The translations under genes and the position numbers were made by a program. Source: Neobacillus niacini (lineage in GTDB: Bacteria; Bacillota; Bacilli; Bacillales; Cytobacillaceae). Taken from it: a stretch of DNA of 64,000 nt. Location: NCBI RefSeq assembly GCF_023715415.1, contig NZ_JAMBOB010000011.1:59129-123128 (forward strand), given 5' to 3'. Under the pieces are notes generated by a model. That model had not been told where the DNA came from and searched no databases. It saw only the letters and a program-made list of their open reading frames with translations. Below, piece by piece: positions 17,332 to 26,880 of this stretch; position 1 is the stretch's first letter, and the number at the start of each line of letters is the position of its first letter.

Positions 17332-18030
17332 TTATCGCCCAGTTTCTACTATTTCTTCCATCTTATCTGATATGAGGGGATAGAAGTTGGCCTTAGCACT
17401 ATTTGTAGAATTACCACCAAAGAAACCAGTACCAGGGCATGATTTAACATTGTAACTAGCTGTGGCATCTAAGACTCTTTCTTTGGTTTTTAGATGCCAC
17501 CAATGGTGATAGGTAATACTGTCAATCGAAGGGACAAGCCCAAACTTTAAACAAAGCAAAGCATTAATGTAAACAATGGTTTCCCTTTGTTCCTTCGTCA
17601 TGACATCCTGCCCGATATCAAAGTTTCCAACATGCTCGATGGCAATGCCAACAGAATTAGCCTTTGGACCAATGGTTCCTTCGGGAGCGGTGTTAAGTGG
17701 CCTGGATACTGCCACTGTGCCGTCTGGAAAGGTGGTAATATTTTGAGCGATATTACTCCAGCCCATTGTTTTCCTATGATGATTCTCCATCCCCATCAAC
17801 ATGCGCAAATGATTAGAACCATTAAAGTGCTTATAGGATGGCAACCAGGTATGATGCTGTTGGATTAGCCGAATTTCTCGGCTAACTTGGCTGTTAGCTA
17901 ACCAATCCCTAAATTCCTCTCTCGTCATAAGGATATGCTGTCCTTGGACTTCAGCTGCATGGACTGGGGCAATCGGCAGGAAAAATAAAGAAATAATGAC
18001 TCCAATAACAAGTACAAGGCTTTTTCTCAT
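17332..18030 (-). CDS. N-acetylmuramoyl-L-alanine amidase, secreted (Amidase_2/PGRP fold)
   Basis: A 232-residue exported protein whose signal peptide ends near VHA-AE (about residue 25). The amidase_2 zinc site is recognisable: His in QQHHTWLPS (about 59), His in TYHHWWH and Cys in KSCPGTGFFGG near the C-terminus. SVGIAIEHVGNFD is the typical central strand. Such enzymes cut the amide bond between muramic acid and the stem peptide of peptidoglycan. No wall-binding repeats are present. RBS GAAAGGAT. Likely role: wall turnover or germination/lysis. Confidence 0.87.
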   Translation of the reverse strand: MRKSLVLVIGVIISLFFLPIAPVHAAEVQGQHILMTREEFRDWLANSQVSREIRLIQQHHTWLPSYKHFNGSNHLRMLMGMENHHRKTMGWSNIAQNITTFPDGTVAVSRPLNTAPEGTIGPKANSVGIAIEHVGNFDIGQDVMTKEQRETIVYINALLCLKFGLVPSIDSITYHHWWHLKTKERVLDATASYNVKSCPGTGFFGGNSTNSAKANFYPLISDKMEEIVETGR

Positions 18031-18192
18031 GTTGGTATCCTTTCAAATCTTTTAGGTATAGTTTGTAGATTGTCCATAGGAATATTCTTTAAAAGGATTA
18101 AAAAAATCCAACACTTCGCTCCCTTTAACCGTTATCTAAATGAGGACGATAATAAAACTAACCAAATTAAATTTGAGAAGGAGGAAAGAACC

Positions 18193-18333
18193 ATGACCTT
18201 AAATATTCTCTTTTTCACCATAATGATAAAACCCCGTAAAGTCACACTTAATGAAGCGATTCATAGAGAGCTGGTTGAAAAACGTATGCAGGAGAATTTG
18301 GATCGGCGTATTTACATGATGGGTAGGTATTAA
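18193..18333 (+). CDS. YrzI family small protein
   Basis: A 46-residue protein beginning MTLNILFFTIMI and continuing with a charged helix, EAIHRELVEKRMQENLDRR. This matches the look of Bacillus YrzI proteins (an N-terminal hydrophobic stretch and a basic/acidic tail). The start at 18193 is chosen for the strong AAGGAGGAAAG upstream; the frame is open further upstream to 18070 but without a RBS. Function unknown; probably membrane-associated. Confidence 0.72.
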   Translation: MTLNILFFTIMIKPRKVTLNEAIHRELVEKRMQENLDRRIYMMGRY

Positions 18334-18343
18334 GACTTATAAA

Positions 18344-18376
18344 AAAAGAGACCGAAATGAAAATTCGGTCTCTTTT
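18344..18376. terminator. bidirectional terminator between yrzI-like and VOC genes
   Basis: AAAAGAGACCGAA (18344-18356) pairs with TTCGGTCTCTTTT (18364-18376), with A and T runs on both sides. It serves the convergent genes on each side. Confidence 0.9.
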
Positions 18377-18384
18377 GCAAATTG

Positions 18385-18753
18385 CTATACTTCAAATTCA
18401 CTCATTAAAGCATGCGTATTATCTTCACTGTCTTTAAAAAAAGCCATCCATGTTTCCGTTTGCCCCATTTTTGCAATCAGGTGCGGTTCGTCGATAAAAG
18501 TAATTTCCTTATTCAACAATTCTTCATAAGATGCATGAATATTTTCAACTTGAAAATAAATAACAGAGCTGGATTGAGCAAATTCCTCATTCTCAGGAAC
18601 ACTTAGCAAAAGACGTAAACCGTTGCAGTCAAAGAATGCTAATCCGTTTGAAGAAAATAAATGTGGAAGTCCGAGTAGTTCTTTATAAAACAGTACGGCG
18701 CGATCTAAATTCTTAATAGGTACTGCAATTTGTCCAACCTTCTGAATCTCCAT
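18385..18753 (-). CDS. VOC family protein (glyoxalase/bleomycin-resistance fold)
   Basis: A 122-residue single-domain protein of the vicinal oxygen chelate fold. The beta-alpha-beta-beta-beta pattern starts QIAVPIKNLDRAVLFYKELLGL, continues with FFDCNGLRLLLS and ends ETWMAFFKDSEDNTHALMSE. Family members bind a metal through residues on these strands and act on varied small substrates or bind antibiotics. Nothing in the sequence fixes the substrate. RBS AGGGAGT. The next gene (18780-19151), on the same strand, ends 26 bp upstream, so the two may be co-transcribed. Confidence 0.85.
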   Translation of the reverse strand: MEIQKVGQIAVPIKNLDRAVLFYKELLGLPHLFSSNGLAFFDCNGLRLLLSVPENEEFAQSSSVIYFQVENIHASYEELLNKEITFIDEPHLIAKMGQTETWMAFFKDSEDNTHALMSEFEV

Positions 18754-18779
18754 AGATAGATACTCCCTTGCAGATTATT

Positions 18780-19151
18780 TTATAGTGCATAGTATAGGAA
18801 AAGTAAAAAAATCAGCAGCACGAACAAAGAAATAACTTGGAATTTAAGACTTTGATAGATAGAAGCATTAAAGTTCTCAGAAGGAAGTGGTCTATCTAGA
18901 TATTCTTCGAGATAACCATTTCGTGTAAACATGATACTTTTAAATCTTCTAAACCCAAAGGTAACTCCGTCAAAAAAGCCTCCCTTTGAGGTATACATAA
19001 ATAAAACAATAATCAAATAAACAAAACAAAGGTAAAATAACGAATTAATAAAGTGAAGGAGATTATAGTCAGCTGCAAAAATTAGAAAGAATAAACAAGT
19101 TAATAAAAGATTGATCAGAAAAAACTTCCATTTATTCTTGAACATGTTCAT
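18780..19151 (-). CDS. small membrane protein (DUF3899-like)
   Basis: A 123-residue membrane protein with three hydrophobic segments (about residues 11-27, 34-52 and 105-122). A conserved-looking cytoplasmic loop, TSKGGFFDGVTFGFRRFK, lies at about 54-71 and resembles the DUF3899 family of Bacillaceae. I recognise no function. RBS AAAGGTG before the ATG; it reads towards the VOC gene. Confidence 0.6.
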   Translation of the reverse strand: MNMFKNKWKFFLINLLLTCLFFLIFAADYNLLHFINSLFYLCFVYLIIVLFMYTSKGGFFDGVTFGFRRFKSIMFTRNGYLEEYLDRPLPSENFNASIYQSLKFQVISLFVLLIFLLFLYYAL

Positions 19152-19483
19152 TCACCTTTTCATTTTTAAAATTATTTTAGACTTCTAATAAAGAATAAAG
19201 GTATTTTAACTCAATACGTGTAGAAAGTATACTTTATCTGCTTTTTACCTACTAAAAAAGAAAGCGCATTCCTTATTTTAGAATAAATTTATTTAGGTTA
19301 ATAACAGGAAAAGTATTGCTATATCAACTGTAATGTTGTTGTAATCTATAATAGTATAATAATTTTTTGACTCTTTTATATATTTAGTCTTTACAAGAGT
19401 AGTAGAAAAATAGTATGATTTCCTTAGCTTCTTTTTTAAGAGCGAATTTACAGAAAAATAAAACAATAGGAGGTCATTTTTTT

Positions 19484-21157
19484 ATGAAGAAAAAGTATGC
19501 ATGGCTTTTAGCCCTTAGCCTAGTGTTAAGCATGTTCTTAGCAGCTTGCTCTGGCGGCGAAAAGGAAACAGCTGATAATGATAAGAAACCAGCTGACAAA
19601 GATGAGCCTAAAGTTGAACAAGTATTAAACTTTGTTAATGGTGACACGATTCCTTCTATGGACCCTGGTATGGTAACAGATGAATACGGTATCCAATTCA
19701 CATCTGCAATCATGGAAGGTTTATACCGTCTTGACGAAAGCGGAAAATCGGTTGAAGGTATGGCAACTAAACACGAAGTAAGTGAAGATGGTAAAACTTG
19801 GACTTTCACTTTACGTGAAGATGCAAAATGGTCAAATGGTGACCCTGTAACTGCTAATGACTTCGTTTTTTCTTGGCGTCGTGCAGTAGACCCAAATCAA
19901 GGATCTGAATATGGTCCATACATGATGGGCGGCGTTATCAAAAACGCAACTGCTGTTAATAAAGGTGAAGTTCCTCTAGATCAATTAGGTGTTAAAGCTG
20001 ATGGCGATTACACTCTAGTTGTTGAACTTGAAAATCCAACTCCATATTTTGAATCTTTAACAACTTTCGCAACCTTCTTCCCATTAAATGAGAAGTTTGT
20101 TACGGAAAAAGGTGACACTTATGCAACTAGCGCTGATACATTATTATCTAACGGACCATTCAAGTTCTCTTCATGGACTAGTACCGCTAACGAGTGGGAA
20201 TTAGTTAAGAACCCTGATTACTGGGATGCAAAAACTGTAAAATTAGAAAAAATGACTTATGTAGTTGTAAAAGAAGCACAAACAGCTGTTGACTTATATG
20301 AAAAAGGTGAAGTTGACCGTGCTGGTTTATCATCTGACCTAGTTGATACATACTCAACTCATGATGATTACACAGTACAACCTGATAACTCTGTATTCTA
20401 TATTAAGATGAACCAAACTAAAAACCCGGCTCTTAAGAATGTAAACCTACGTAAAGCAATCTCTAGAGCATTTGATAAGCAAGCATTAGTTGATGAAATC
20501 TTAAACAACGGTTCTATCGTTGCTAACGGTTTAGTGCCAAAAGATTTCGTTCCAACTCCAGATGGTAAAGATTTCCGTGATGCTAGTGGCGATCTTGTAA
20601 AATTTGACGTTAAAGAAGCACAAAAGTTCTGGGAAGAAGCTAAAAAGGAACTTGGAACAGATACAGTTTCAGTCGAATTCCTTGGCGGAGACAATGATGT
20701 TTCTAAAATGATGAACCAATATCTTGCAAACCAATTATCAACTAACCTTCCTGGCTTAAAAGTTACTTTAAAAGAAGTACCATTTGAACAACGTTTAGAA
20801 TTAGACACAGCTATGGATTATGACATGCAGTTTGCTGGATGGGGCCCTGACTTCCTTGATCCATATACCTTCATGAACCTTTGGTTAACTGATGGTGGAA
20901 ACAACCAAATGGGCTATTCAAACCCAGAGTATGATAAATTAATCAATGAAACTGCAACAACTTTAGCTCAAGATACAGAAGCTCGTTTTGATAACTTCTT
21001 AAAAGCAGAAAAAATCCTATTTGAAGATGCAGCAATTGCTCCTGTTTATCAAAGAGCTGGCGCATTGTTAGTATCTCCGAAAGTACAAGGTGTGTTTACA
21101 AACCAATTCGGACCAACTTACGAATACAAATGGGCTAGCGTTGGTGCTGAAGAATAA
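19484..21157 (+). CDS. oppA: oligopeptide ABC transporter substrate-binding lipoprotein
   Basis: A 557-residue binding protein with signal peptide and lipobox LAAC (Cys about 22), then an acidic/lysine linker and the family 5 body (IPSMDPGMVTDEYG, TFTLREDAKWSNGDPVTANDFVFSW). AGGAGGT before the ATG at 19484 decides the start. Its codons lean to T and A more than those of its orphan paralogue at 14963-16627. It is the first gene of oppABCDF and captures extracellular peptides for nutrition and probably for signalling-peptide uptake. Confidence 0.93.
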   Translation: MKKKYAWLLALSLVLSMFLAACSGGEKETADNDKKPADKDEPKVEQVLNFVNGDTIPSMDPGMVTDEYGIQFTSAIMEGLYRLDESGKSVEGMATKHEVSEDGKTWTFTLREDAKWSNGDPVTANDFVFSWRRAVDPNQGSEYGPYMMGGVIKNATAVNKGEVPLDQLGVKADGDYTLVVELENPTPYFESLTTFATFFPLNEKFVTEKGDTYATSADTLLSNGPFKFSSWTSTANEWELVKNPDYWDAKTVKLEKMTYVVVKEAQTAVDLYEKGEVDRAGLSSDLVDTYSTHDDYTVQPDNSVFYIKMNQTKNPALKNVNLRKAISRAFDKQALVDEILNNGSIVANGLVPKDFVPTPDGKDFRDASGDLVKFDVKEAQKFWEEAKKELGTDTVSVEFLGGDNDVSKMMNQYLANQLSTNLPGLKVTLKEVPFEQRLELDTAMDYDMQFAGWGPDFLDPYTFMNLWLTDGGNNQMGYSNPEYDKLINETATTLAQDTEARFDNFLKAEKILFEDAAIAPVYQRAGALLVSPKVQGVFTNQFGPTYEYKWASVGAEE

Positions 21158-21203
21158 TCTGCATTAAAAAAGTGTATATAGTACGCTATCTATTAAAATT
21201 GAA

Positions 21204-21238
21204 GGGAGTGTATGCTGTTAAAGCATATACTCTCTTTT
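21204..21238 (+). terminator. leaky terminator between oppA and oppB
   Basis: GGGAGTGTATGCT (21204-21216) pairs with AGCATATACTC plus T-rich sequence ending near 21238. It lies inside the operon, so it probably acts as an attenuator that makes oppA more abundant than the membrane genes. Confidence 0.7.
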
Positions 21239-21332
21239 CTCCTGTTTGGACTTGAATATTCCGATTATAACAAAAATTTATAATCGACTAGATATAACAT
21301 ATAATATAAAGAGAAATTTAGGAGGTGCAAAC

Positions 21333-22259
21333 ATGACTCGATATTTACTCCGTCGCGTATGGTATATGCTAATAACATTATTTATTATTGCGACATTCTC
21401 GTTCTTTCTTATGAAAATCTTGCCGGGGAGCCCGTTACAGGCAGAAGATAAATTGACTGAGGAACAAAAAGAAATTATTTTAGAGAAGTATGGATTGAAT
21501 GATCCGATACCCGTTCAGTATGCCAAATATCTTGGCGGACTTGTAAAAGGTGATTTGGGAGTATCCTTTAAGTTTGATAATACACCGGTAACAACAATCT
21601 TGTTTGATAGAATCGGGCCATCTGCACTATTAGGTTTTCAAGCATTAGTGATAGGCTCTATCTTGGGAATATTACTTGGATTAATGGCCTCAATCTTCCG
21701 AAATAGTCCGATTGACTTTTCATCCACAATCATTGCGGTTATTGGAACCTCGATACCTTCGTTTGTATTTGCAGGATTATTACAATATGTTTTTGCAGTG
21801 AAATTAGGCTGGTTCCCGGTTGCTCTTTGGGGCACACCTGCACATACCATTTTGCCAACAATCGCTTTGGCCATTCACCCGATGGCAACAGCTGCACGTT
21901 TCACAAGGACAGAAATGGTAGAAGTATTGCATTCCAATTACATCATCACTGCACGTGCTAAAGGTGTTGCTGAATCTGGAATTATTTTAAAACATGGATT
22001 ACGTAATGCACTTATCCCGTTAATTACAGTATTGGGTCCAATGGCAGTTGGTCTGATGACTGGCTCAATGGTTATTGAGCAAATTTTTGCGATTCCTGGT
22101 ATTGGTGAGCAATTCGTTACATCTGTAATGGTAAATGATTACCCAACCATTATGGGTACGACATTGTTATTTGCGTTTGGCTTTATTGTAATTATCTTAA
22201 TCATTGACCTCCTATACGGATTAATTGATCCTAGGATAAGACTAGCAGGGGGGAAATAA
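21333..22259 (+). CDS. oppB: oligopeptide ABC transporter permease OppB
   Basis: A 308-residue inner-membrane permease. The start MTRYLLRRVWYMLITLFIIATFSFFLMKILPGSP is typical of DppB/OppB. Residue 1 is placed at ATG 21333 behind TTAGGAGGTG. The EAA-type loop that docks to the ATPase is in ITARAKGVAESGIILKHGLRNALIP. Six membrane segments are expected. It pairs with OppC to form the channel. Confidence 0.93.
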   Translation: MTRYLLRRVWYMLITLFIIATFSFFLMKILPGSPLQAEDKLTEEQKEIILEKYGLNDPIPVQYAKYLGGLVKGDLGVSFKFDNTPVTTILFDRIGPSALLGFQALVIGSILGILLGLMASIFRNSPIDFSSTIIAVIGTSIPSFVFAGLLQYVFAVKLGWFPVALWGTPAHTILPTIALAIHPMATAARFTRTEMVEVLHSNYIITARAKGVAESGIILKHGLRNALIPLITVLGPMAVGLMTGSMVIEQIFAIPGIGEQFVTSVMVNDYPTIMGTTLLFAFGFIVIILIIDLLYGLIDPRIRLAGGK

Positions 22260-22263
22260 GTAA

Positions 22264-23418
22264 ATGGATAAAAATAACCTAAAAAATATACCAAAAGATT
22301 TATTTGTCCCTCTTGTTCGTAAAGAGGATACGAGTGAAAAGATTTCAGCTCCCAGCAGAACATTTTTTCAGGATGCGAAAAGAACCCTTTTCAGTAATAA
22401 ACCTGCTGTTTTTAGCATGATTCTTATCCTGTTTATTATCATCATGAGTATTGTCGGTCCGTGGATGAACAATTATGGTTCCGATGAACAGGATTTAAAA
22501 AGGGCAAAAATGCCTCCCCGTGTACCGGCTTTTGAGAATGTCTCTTGGCTTGGTATGAATGGTACTTTATCTGGAACGTTCCAAGGTAAAGATGTTCAGC
22601 AGGCATCGGCAAAGGCAAAGGCAAGATTCGATAATAAAGAAGAGTTTATTGATCTTGAAGTCATTAATAAAGGTGACGGCACTAGAAATTCTGCTGAAGT
22701 GAAAGCTACCTATCGTATTTATGAAGCGAAAGATATGAAAGACACCTATTTCTGGTTCGGCAGTGATGCCTTAGGGCGTGACCAATGGACAAGGCTTTGG
22801 GAAGGTACAAGGGTTTCTTTAATTATTGCTTTTGTTGCTGCACTTCTTGACCTTGTCATTGGAGTTTCTTATGGTGGGATTTCTGCCTTTTATGGTGGAA
22901 GAGTTGATAATATCATGCAGCGAATTGCCGAGATTTTAGTGGGTATTCCTAACTTGGTCATTATCCTCTTAATGATGCTTGTTCTTAAACCAGGTATTAT
23001 TTCGATTGTTATTGCGTTGTCTATAACAGGCTGGATTGGTATGTCAAGGATTGTCCGTGGTGAAGTATTAAAGTTAAAAAATCAAGAGTTTGTTTTAGCT
23101 TCAAGAACTTTAGGAACATCTAATGGTACGATTATTCGGAAACACTTGGTTCCAAATATCAGTGGTATTATCATTATTAACACAATGTTTTCTGTTCCAG
23201 GTGCAATCTTTTTTGAAGCATTCTTAAGCTTTATTGGATTAGGTATTGTTCCTCCAGATGCTTCATTGGGTTCATTAATTGACCTTGGGTTTGATAACCT
23301 CAGACTTTATCCATATATGCTAGTGTTCCCGGCAATTGTAATCTCTGTTCTTATGATTGCATTTAATATCGTTGGTGATGGCTTGAGAGATGCATTCGAT
23401 CCGAAAATGCATAAATAA
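22264..23418 (+). CDS. oppC: oligopeptide ABC transporter permease OppC
   Basis: A 384-residue permease, longer than a usual OppC (about 300). After the first membrane helix (about residues 46-62) it carries an extracellular insert of about 100 residues (73-165), typical of the long OppC of Bacillus. Then come FGSDALGRDQWTRLWEGTRVSL and the EAA loop LASRTLGTSNGTIIRKHLVPN. The RBS AGGGGGG overlaps the end of oppB. It forms the channel together with OppB. Confidence 0.92.
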   Translation: MDKNNLKNIPKDLFVPLVRKEDTSEKISAPSRTFFQDAKRTLFSNKPAVFSMILILFIIIMSIVGPWMNNYGSDEQDLKRAKMPPRVPAFENVSWLGMNGTLSGTFQGKDVQQASAKAKARFDNKEEFIDLEVINKGDGTRNSAEVKATYRIYEAKDMKDTYFWFGSDALGRDQWTRLWEGTRVSLIIAFVAALLDLVIGVSYGGISAFYGGRVDNIMQRIAEILVGIPNLVIILLMMLVLKPGIISIVIALSITGWIGMSRIVRGEVLKLKNQEFVLASRTLGTSNGTIIRKHLVPNISGIIIINTMFSVPGAIFFEAFLSFIGLGIVPPDASLGSLIDLGFDNLRLYPYMLVFPAIVISVLMIAFNIVGDGLRDAFDPKMHK

Positions 23419-23437
23419 GAAGGTAGGTGTTTAATAA

Positions 23438-24493
23438 ATGAGTAAATTATTGGAAGTCAAAGATTTAAAAGTATCATTTAACACCTACAATGGTGAAGTG
23501 CATGCTGTTCGAGGTGTTACCTTTGATTTAAATAAAGGTGAGACGTTAGCAATCGTAGGTGAATCTGGTTCAGGGAAGTCTGTAACCTCTAATGCGATTA
23601 TGAGACTTCTTCCAGAGCCGCATGGCTTTATTAAAGAAGGACAAATCCTCCTCGAGGGAGTAGACCTTGCTAAAAAAACAAGCAAAGAAATGCAAAAAAT
23701 CCGAGGCAAAGACATTTCTATGGTTTTCCAAGATCCAATGTCGTCTCTAAATCCGACTATGAAAATTGGTTATCAAATCATGGAAGGTTTGATGAAGCAT
23801 CAGAATATGAGCAAAACAGAGGCGAGAAAAACTGCTCTTGAGCTATTAACACTTGTTGGTATTCCTAGGCCGGATGTACGTATTAATCAATATCCACACC
23901 AGTTCTCTGGCGGTATGCGTCAACGTGTAGTAGTAGCGATTGCATTAGCATGTAATCCCAAAATCTTAATTGCAGATGAGCCTACTACAGCTCTTGACGT
24001 AACGATTCAAGCTCAAATCTTAGAACTGATGAAGAGTATCCAACAAAAAACGGATAGTGCGATTATTTTTATCACGCATGACCTTGGTGTTGTAGCAAAC
24101 GTTGCAGACCGTGTAGCGGTCATGTACGCTGGAAAAATCGTTGAGATTGGGACAGTAGATGATATTTTCTACAATCCTAAACACCCGTATACTTGGGGAT
24201 TAATAGGCTCGATGCCAACATTGGATAGTTCCGATGAAGAGCTTTTTGCTATTCCTGGCAGCCCGCCAAACATGCTTACCCCTCCTGTAGGAGATGCTTT
24301 TGCTCCAAGAAATCATTTTGCTTTAGAAATTGATACAGTTATGGAACCGCCTATGTTTAAGGTTTCAGACACACATTATGCGGCAACCTGGCTGCTGCAT
24401 CCAGATGCGCCTAAAATTGAGCCGCCTGCTGCCGTTAAGCACAGGATGCAAGGTTTTGCTCAAACAGGTACTAAGGGCGGTGGAAAAAGGTGA
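23438..24493 (+). CDS. oppD: oligopeptide ABC transporter ATP-binding protein OppD
   Basis: A 351-residue ATPase: Walker [10 protein letters not shown] (about 40-48), Q-loop [14 protein letters not shown], signature [17 protein letters not shown] and Walker [14 protein letters not shown]. The C-terminal extension characteristic of oligopeptide/dipeptide ATPases starts near [14 protein letters not shown]. It lacks the usual C-terminal Fe-S cysteine cluster of many OppD proteins. It pairs with OppF. Confidence 0.93.
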   Translation: MSKLLEVKDLKVSFNTYNGEVHAVRGVTFDLNKGETLAIVGESGSGKSVTSNAIMRLLPEPHGFIKEGQILLEGVDLAKKTSKEMQKIRGKDISMVFQDPMSSLNPTMKIGYQIMEGLMKHQNMSKTEARKTALELLTLVGIPRPDVRINQYPHQFSGGMRQRVVVAIALACNPKILIADEPTTALDVTIQAQILELMKSIQQKTDSAIIFITHDLGVVANVADRVAVMYAGKIVEIGTVDDIFYNPKHPYTWGLIGSMPTLDSSDEELFAIPGSPPNMLTPPVGDAFAPRNHFALEIDTVMEPPMFKVSDTHYAATWLLHPDAPKIEPPAAVKHRMQGFAQTGTKGGGKR

Positions 24494-25419
24494 CAAGAGA
24501 AAAATTACTTGAAGTGAAAAATTTACAAAAACATTTTGCAGTTGGTAAAAAAAATACCATTAAGGCTGTTGATGGTGTTAGCTTTGATATTTTTAAAGGT
24601 GAAACCTTTGGTCTAGTTGGGGAGTCTGGCTGTGGAAAGTCTACAACCGGCAGAACCATTATCAGACTTTACGATGCAACGGGCGGAGAAGTTAAATTTA
24701 ATGGTGAAGATGTTCACGGAAGAAAGAATAAGTCCGAACTGCTTAAATTTAACCGCAAGATGCAAATGATTTTCCAAGATCCATCTTCTTCATTAAATCC
24801 ACGTATGACCGTTTTGGATATTATTGCTGAGGGTCTTGACGTTCATAAACTCGTAAAGAATGAGGCAGAACGAAAGCAAAAGGTTGAAGAATTATTGGAA
24901 TCGGTTGGTTTAAATAAAGAGCACGCTACTCGTTTCCCACATGAATTTAGTGGCGGTCAAAGACAGCGTATTGGAATTGCTAGAGCGCTTGCGGTTGACC
25001 CTGAGTTTATTATTGCCGATGAACCTATCTCTGCATTGGATGTATCCATTCAGGCACAGGTAGTCAATCTGCTTAAGAAACTCCAAAAAGAACGTGGATT
25101 AACGTACTTGTTCATTGCCCATGACCTTTCAATGGTTAAATATATTTCTGACCGTATTGGCGTTATGTATATGGGGAATCTAGTTGAACTAGCTGAAAGT
25201 GATGAATTATACAATAATCCAATTCATCCTTATACAAAATCATTGTTATCAGCTATTCCACTACCGGATCCAAGATACGAGCGTGCTCGTAAGCGTATTG
25301 CTTATGATCCTACTGTACATGGTACAGATGGTGATTTTGAGCTTAGAGAAGTAGTTCCAGGACACTTCGTACGCTGTACAGCAAAGGAATTTGAAAGATA
25401 CCAAAATGAGCAAAAGTAA
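24490..25419 (+). CDS. oppF: oligopeptide ABC transporter ATP-binding protein OppF
   Basis: A 309-residue ATPase: Walker [11 protein letters not shown]-loop [14 protein letters not shown], signature [16 protein letters not shown], Walker [14 protein letters not shown] and the C-terminal extension [15 protein letters not shown]. The GTG start at 24490 overlaps the oppD stop by 4 bp and follows GGTGGAAAAAGG. It forms the ATPase pair with OppD; last gene of the operon. Confidence 0.93.
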   Translation: MTREKLLEVKNLQKHFAVGKKNTIKAVDGVSFDIFKGETFGLVGESGCGKSTTGRTIIRLYDATGGEVKFNGEDVHGRKNKSELLKFNRKMQMIFQDPSSSLNPRMTVLDIIAEGLDVHKLVKNEAERKQKVEELLESVGLNKEHATRFPHEFSGGQRQRIGIARALAVDPEFIIADEPISALDVSIQAQVVNLLKKLQKERGLTYLFIAHDLSMVKYISDRIGVMYMGNLVELAESDELYNNPIHPYTKSLLSAIPLPDPRYERARKRIAYDPTVHGTDGDFELREVVPGHFVRCTAKEFERYQNEQK

Positions 25420-25450
25420 AATAAATAGAACGATGAGAATACTTCTACTA

Positions 25451-25488
25451 AAAAATCCTTACTTATAAAAAAGTAAGGATTTTTTTAC
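25451..25488 (+). terminator. terminator of the opp operon
   Basis: AAAAATCCTTACTT pairs with AAGTAAGGATTTTT around ATAAAA and is followed by T residues. Confidence 0.9.
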
Positions 25489-25504
25489 GTGTGATTGTAA
25501 CAGA

Positions 25505-26713
25505 TTAGAAATGATTCATTTCTACGATGTAGTTCTTCTCTTTAAGAACTTTATACAGCATGTCGATATGGTCGTTATTCTTTGTTTCTACGGAAATTTC
25601 CAGGCCTGCATACCCTGGATAAATATTTTTACCCATATGATTGAGATTCACGGTTTGAATGTTTGCATCTAAATCCGTTAGAGCACTTAGCACCTTTTGA
25701 AGCTCTCCAGGTTTGTCCTTTAAGGTGATAGTAAAGGCAGCATACCGACCTGACTCCACTAAACCTCGTTCGATGATCCTTGAAATAAAGTTCATATCAA
25801 CATTTCCACCACTTAAAACGGCCACAACCTTCTTTTCTTTTATCTTTACTTTTTCATATAGCAGCGCTGATAGTGAACAAGCACCTGATCCTTCTACTAA
25901 CAGCTTATTTCTTTCTAAAACCATTAGCATCGTTCTAGCAATCTCCATTTCATCAACACAAAAAATATCATCGACATATTTTTGGGCGATATCAAAAGTT
26001 CTCAGTCCAGGTTTTTTAACAGCTATCCCATCTGCCATCGTGGGTGTTGATTCTACCATTACAGGTTTGTTTTCAAATAATGACTGTTTCATACTAGGAC
26101 AGGCCATTGCCTGGACACCATATACAGCGATATGAGGGTTTTTCTCCTTCACAGCCATCGCAACCCCTGCAATCAGTCCGCCGCCTCCTACAGGGCAAAT
26201 AATAGCCTCTACATCGGGAAGCTGATCTAGTATCTCCAATCCAACCGTACCCTGACCAGCGATGATGGCATCATCATCAAAAGCATGGATAAAAGTAGCA
26301 TCTCTTTGTTCTTTAAGCTCTAAAGCATAGGCAAGGGCATCATCAAATGTTGCTCCCTCTAACAGCACCTCGGCACCATATTGCTTCGTAGCCAGCACCT
26401 TACTAAGCGGTGCCCCTTTTGGCATCACAATCGTACAGTCAGCACCCAGCATTTGACTTGAATAAGCAACACCTTGTGCATGGTTGCCTGCTGAGGCCGC
26501 TACAACCCCCTTGTCAAGTTCTTCCTTTGAAAGAGATAGTAACTTATTATAAGAGCCTCTCGCCTTAAAAGAACCCGTTTTTTGGAGGTTCTCGAGCTTT
26601 AAATGTACTTCGTTATGAGCGAGGTGACTAAAGGTTTTAGAGTAGTCCAGAGGCGTTGTATGGATAACCCCCTTCATCTTCTCACGGGCAATAATGATGT
26701 CATCTACATTCAC
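25505..26713 (-). CDS. ilvA: threonine ammonia-lyase with ACT domain
   Basis: A PLP enzyme that deaminates threonine to 2-oxobutyrate, 402 residues from the GTG at 26713. The PLP lysine is in KTGSFKARG; the glycine-rich phosphate loop is VGGGGLIAG; SAGNHAQGVA is the family signature. The last 75 residues form one ACT domain (AAFTITLKDKPGELQKVLSAL), the place for allosteric amino-acid binding. The core looks closer to catabolic TdcB than to the B. subtilis biosynthetic IlvA. I chose the GTG because AGGAGG lies 7 bp upstream; the frame is open to an ATG at 26734 whose codons contain that RBS. Monocistronic. Confidence 0.9.
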   Translation of the reverse strand: MNVDDIIIAREKMKGVIHTTPLDYSKTFSHLAHNEVHLKLENLQKTGSFKARGSYNKLLSLSKEELDKGVVAASAGNHAQGVAYSSQMLGADCTIVMPKGAPLSKVLATKQYGAEVLLEGATFDDALAYALELKEQRDATFIHAFDDDAIIAGQGTVGLEILDQLPDVEAIICPVGGGGLIAGVAMAVKEKNPHIAVYGVQAMACPSMKQSLFENKPVMVESTPTMADGIAVKKPGLRTFDIAQKYVDDIFCVDEMEIARTMLMVLERNKLLVEGSGACSLSALLYEKVKIKEKKVVAVLSGGNVDMNFISRIIERGLVESGRYAAFTITLKDKPGELQKVLSALTDLDANIQTVNLNHMGKNIYPGYAGLEISVETKNNDHIDMLYKVLKEKNYIVEMNHF

Positions 26714-26845
26714 ATTACTTCCTCCTGTTGTCATACTTTTCCTTAGGATGTGCTGATAAAGGTAAACTATGAAATATTTCCGTGAAATTATTCTAATATA
26801 AAAGGAGAAAGGGAAGGATCTTACTTAAAGAAAGGAAAGAAAAAC

Positions 26846-26871
26846 CTGAGCCCATAGGACTCAGATTTTTT
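26846..26871 (-). terminator. terminator of the M6 protease gene (bidirectional)
   Basis: CTGAG...CTCAG stem (26846-26850 with 26860-26864) with an inner CC/GG pair, flanked by A and T runs, 9 bp beyond the protease gene end. Confidence 0.75.
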
Positions 26872-26880
26872 TAACAAAAA

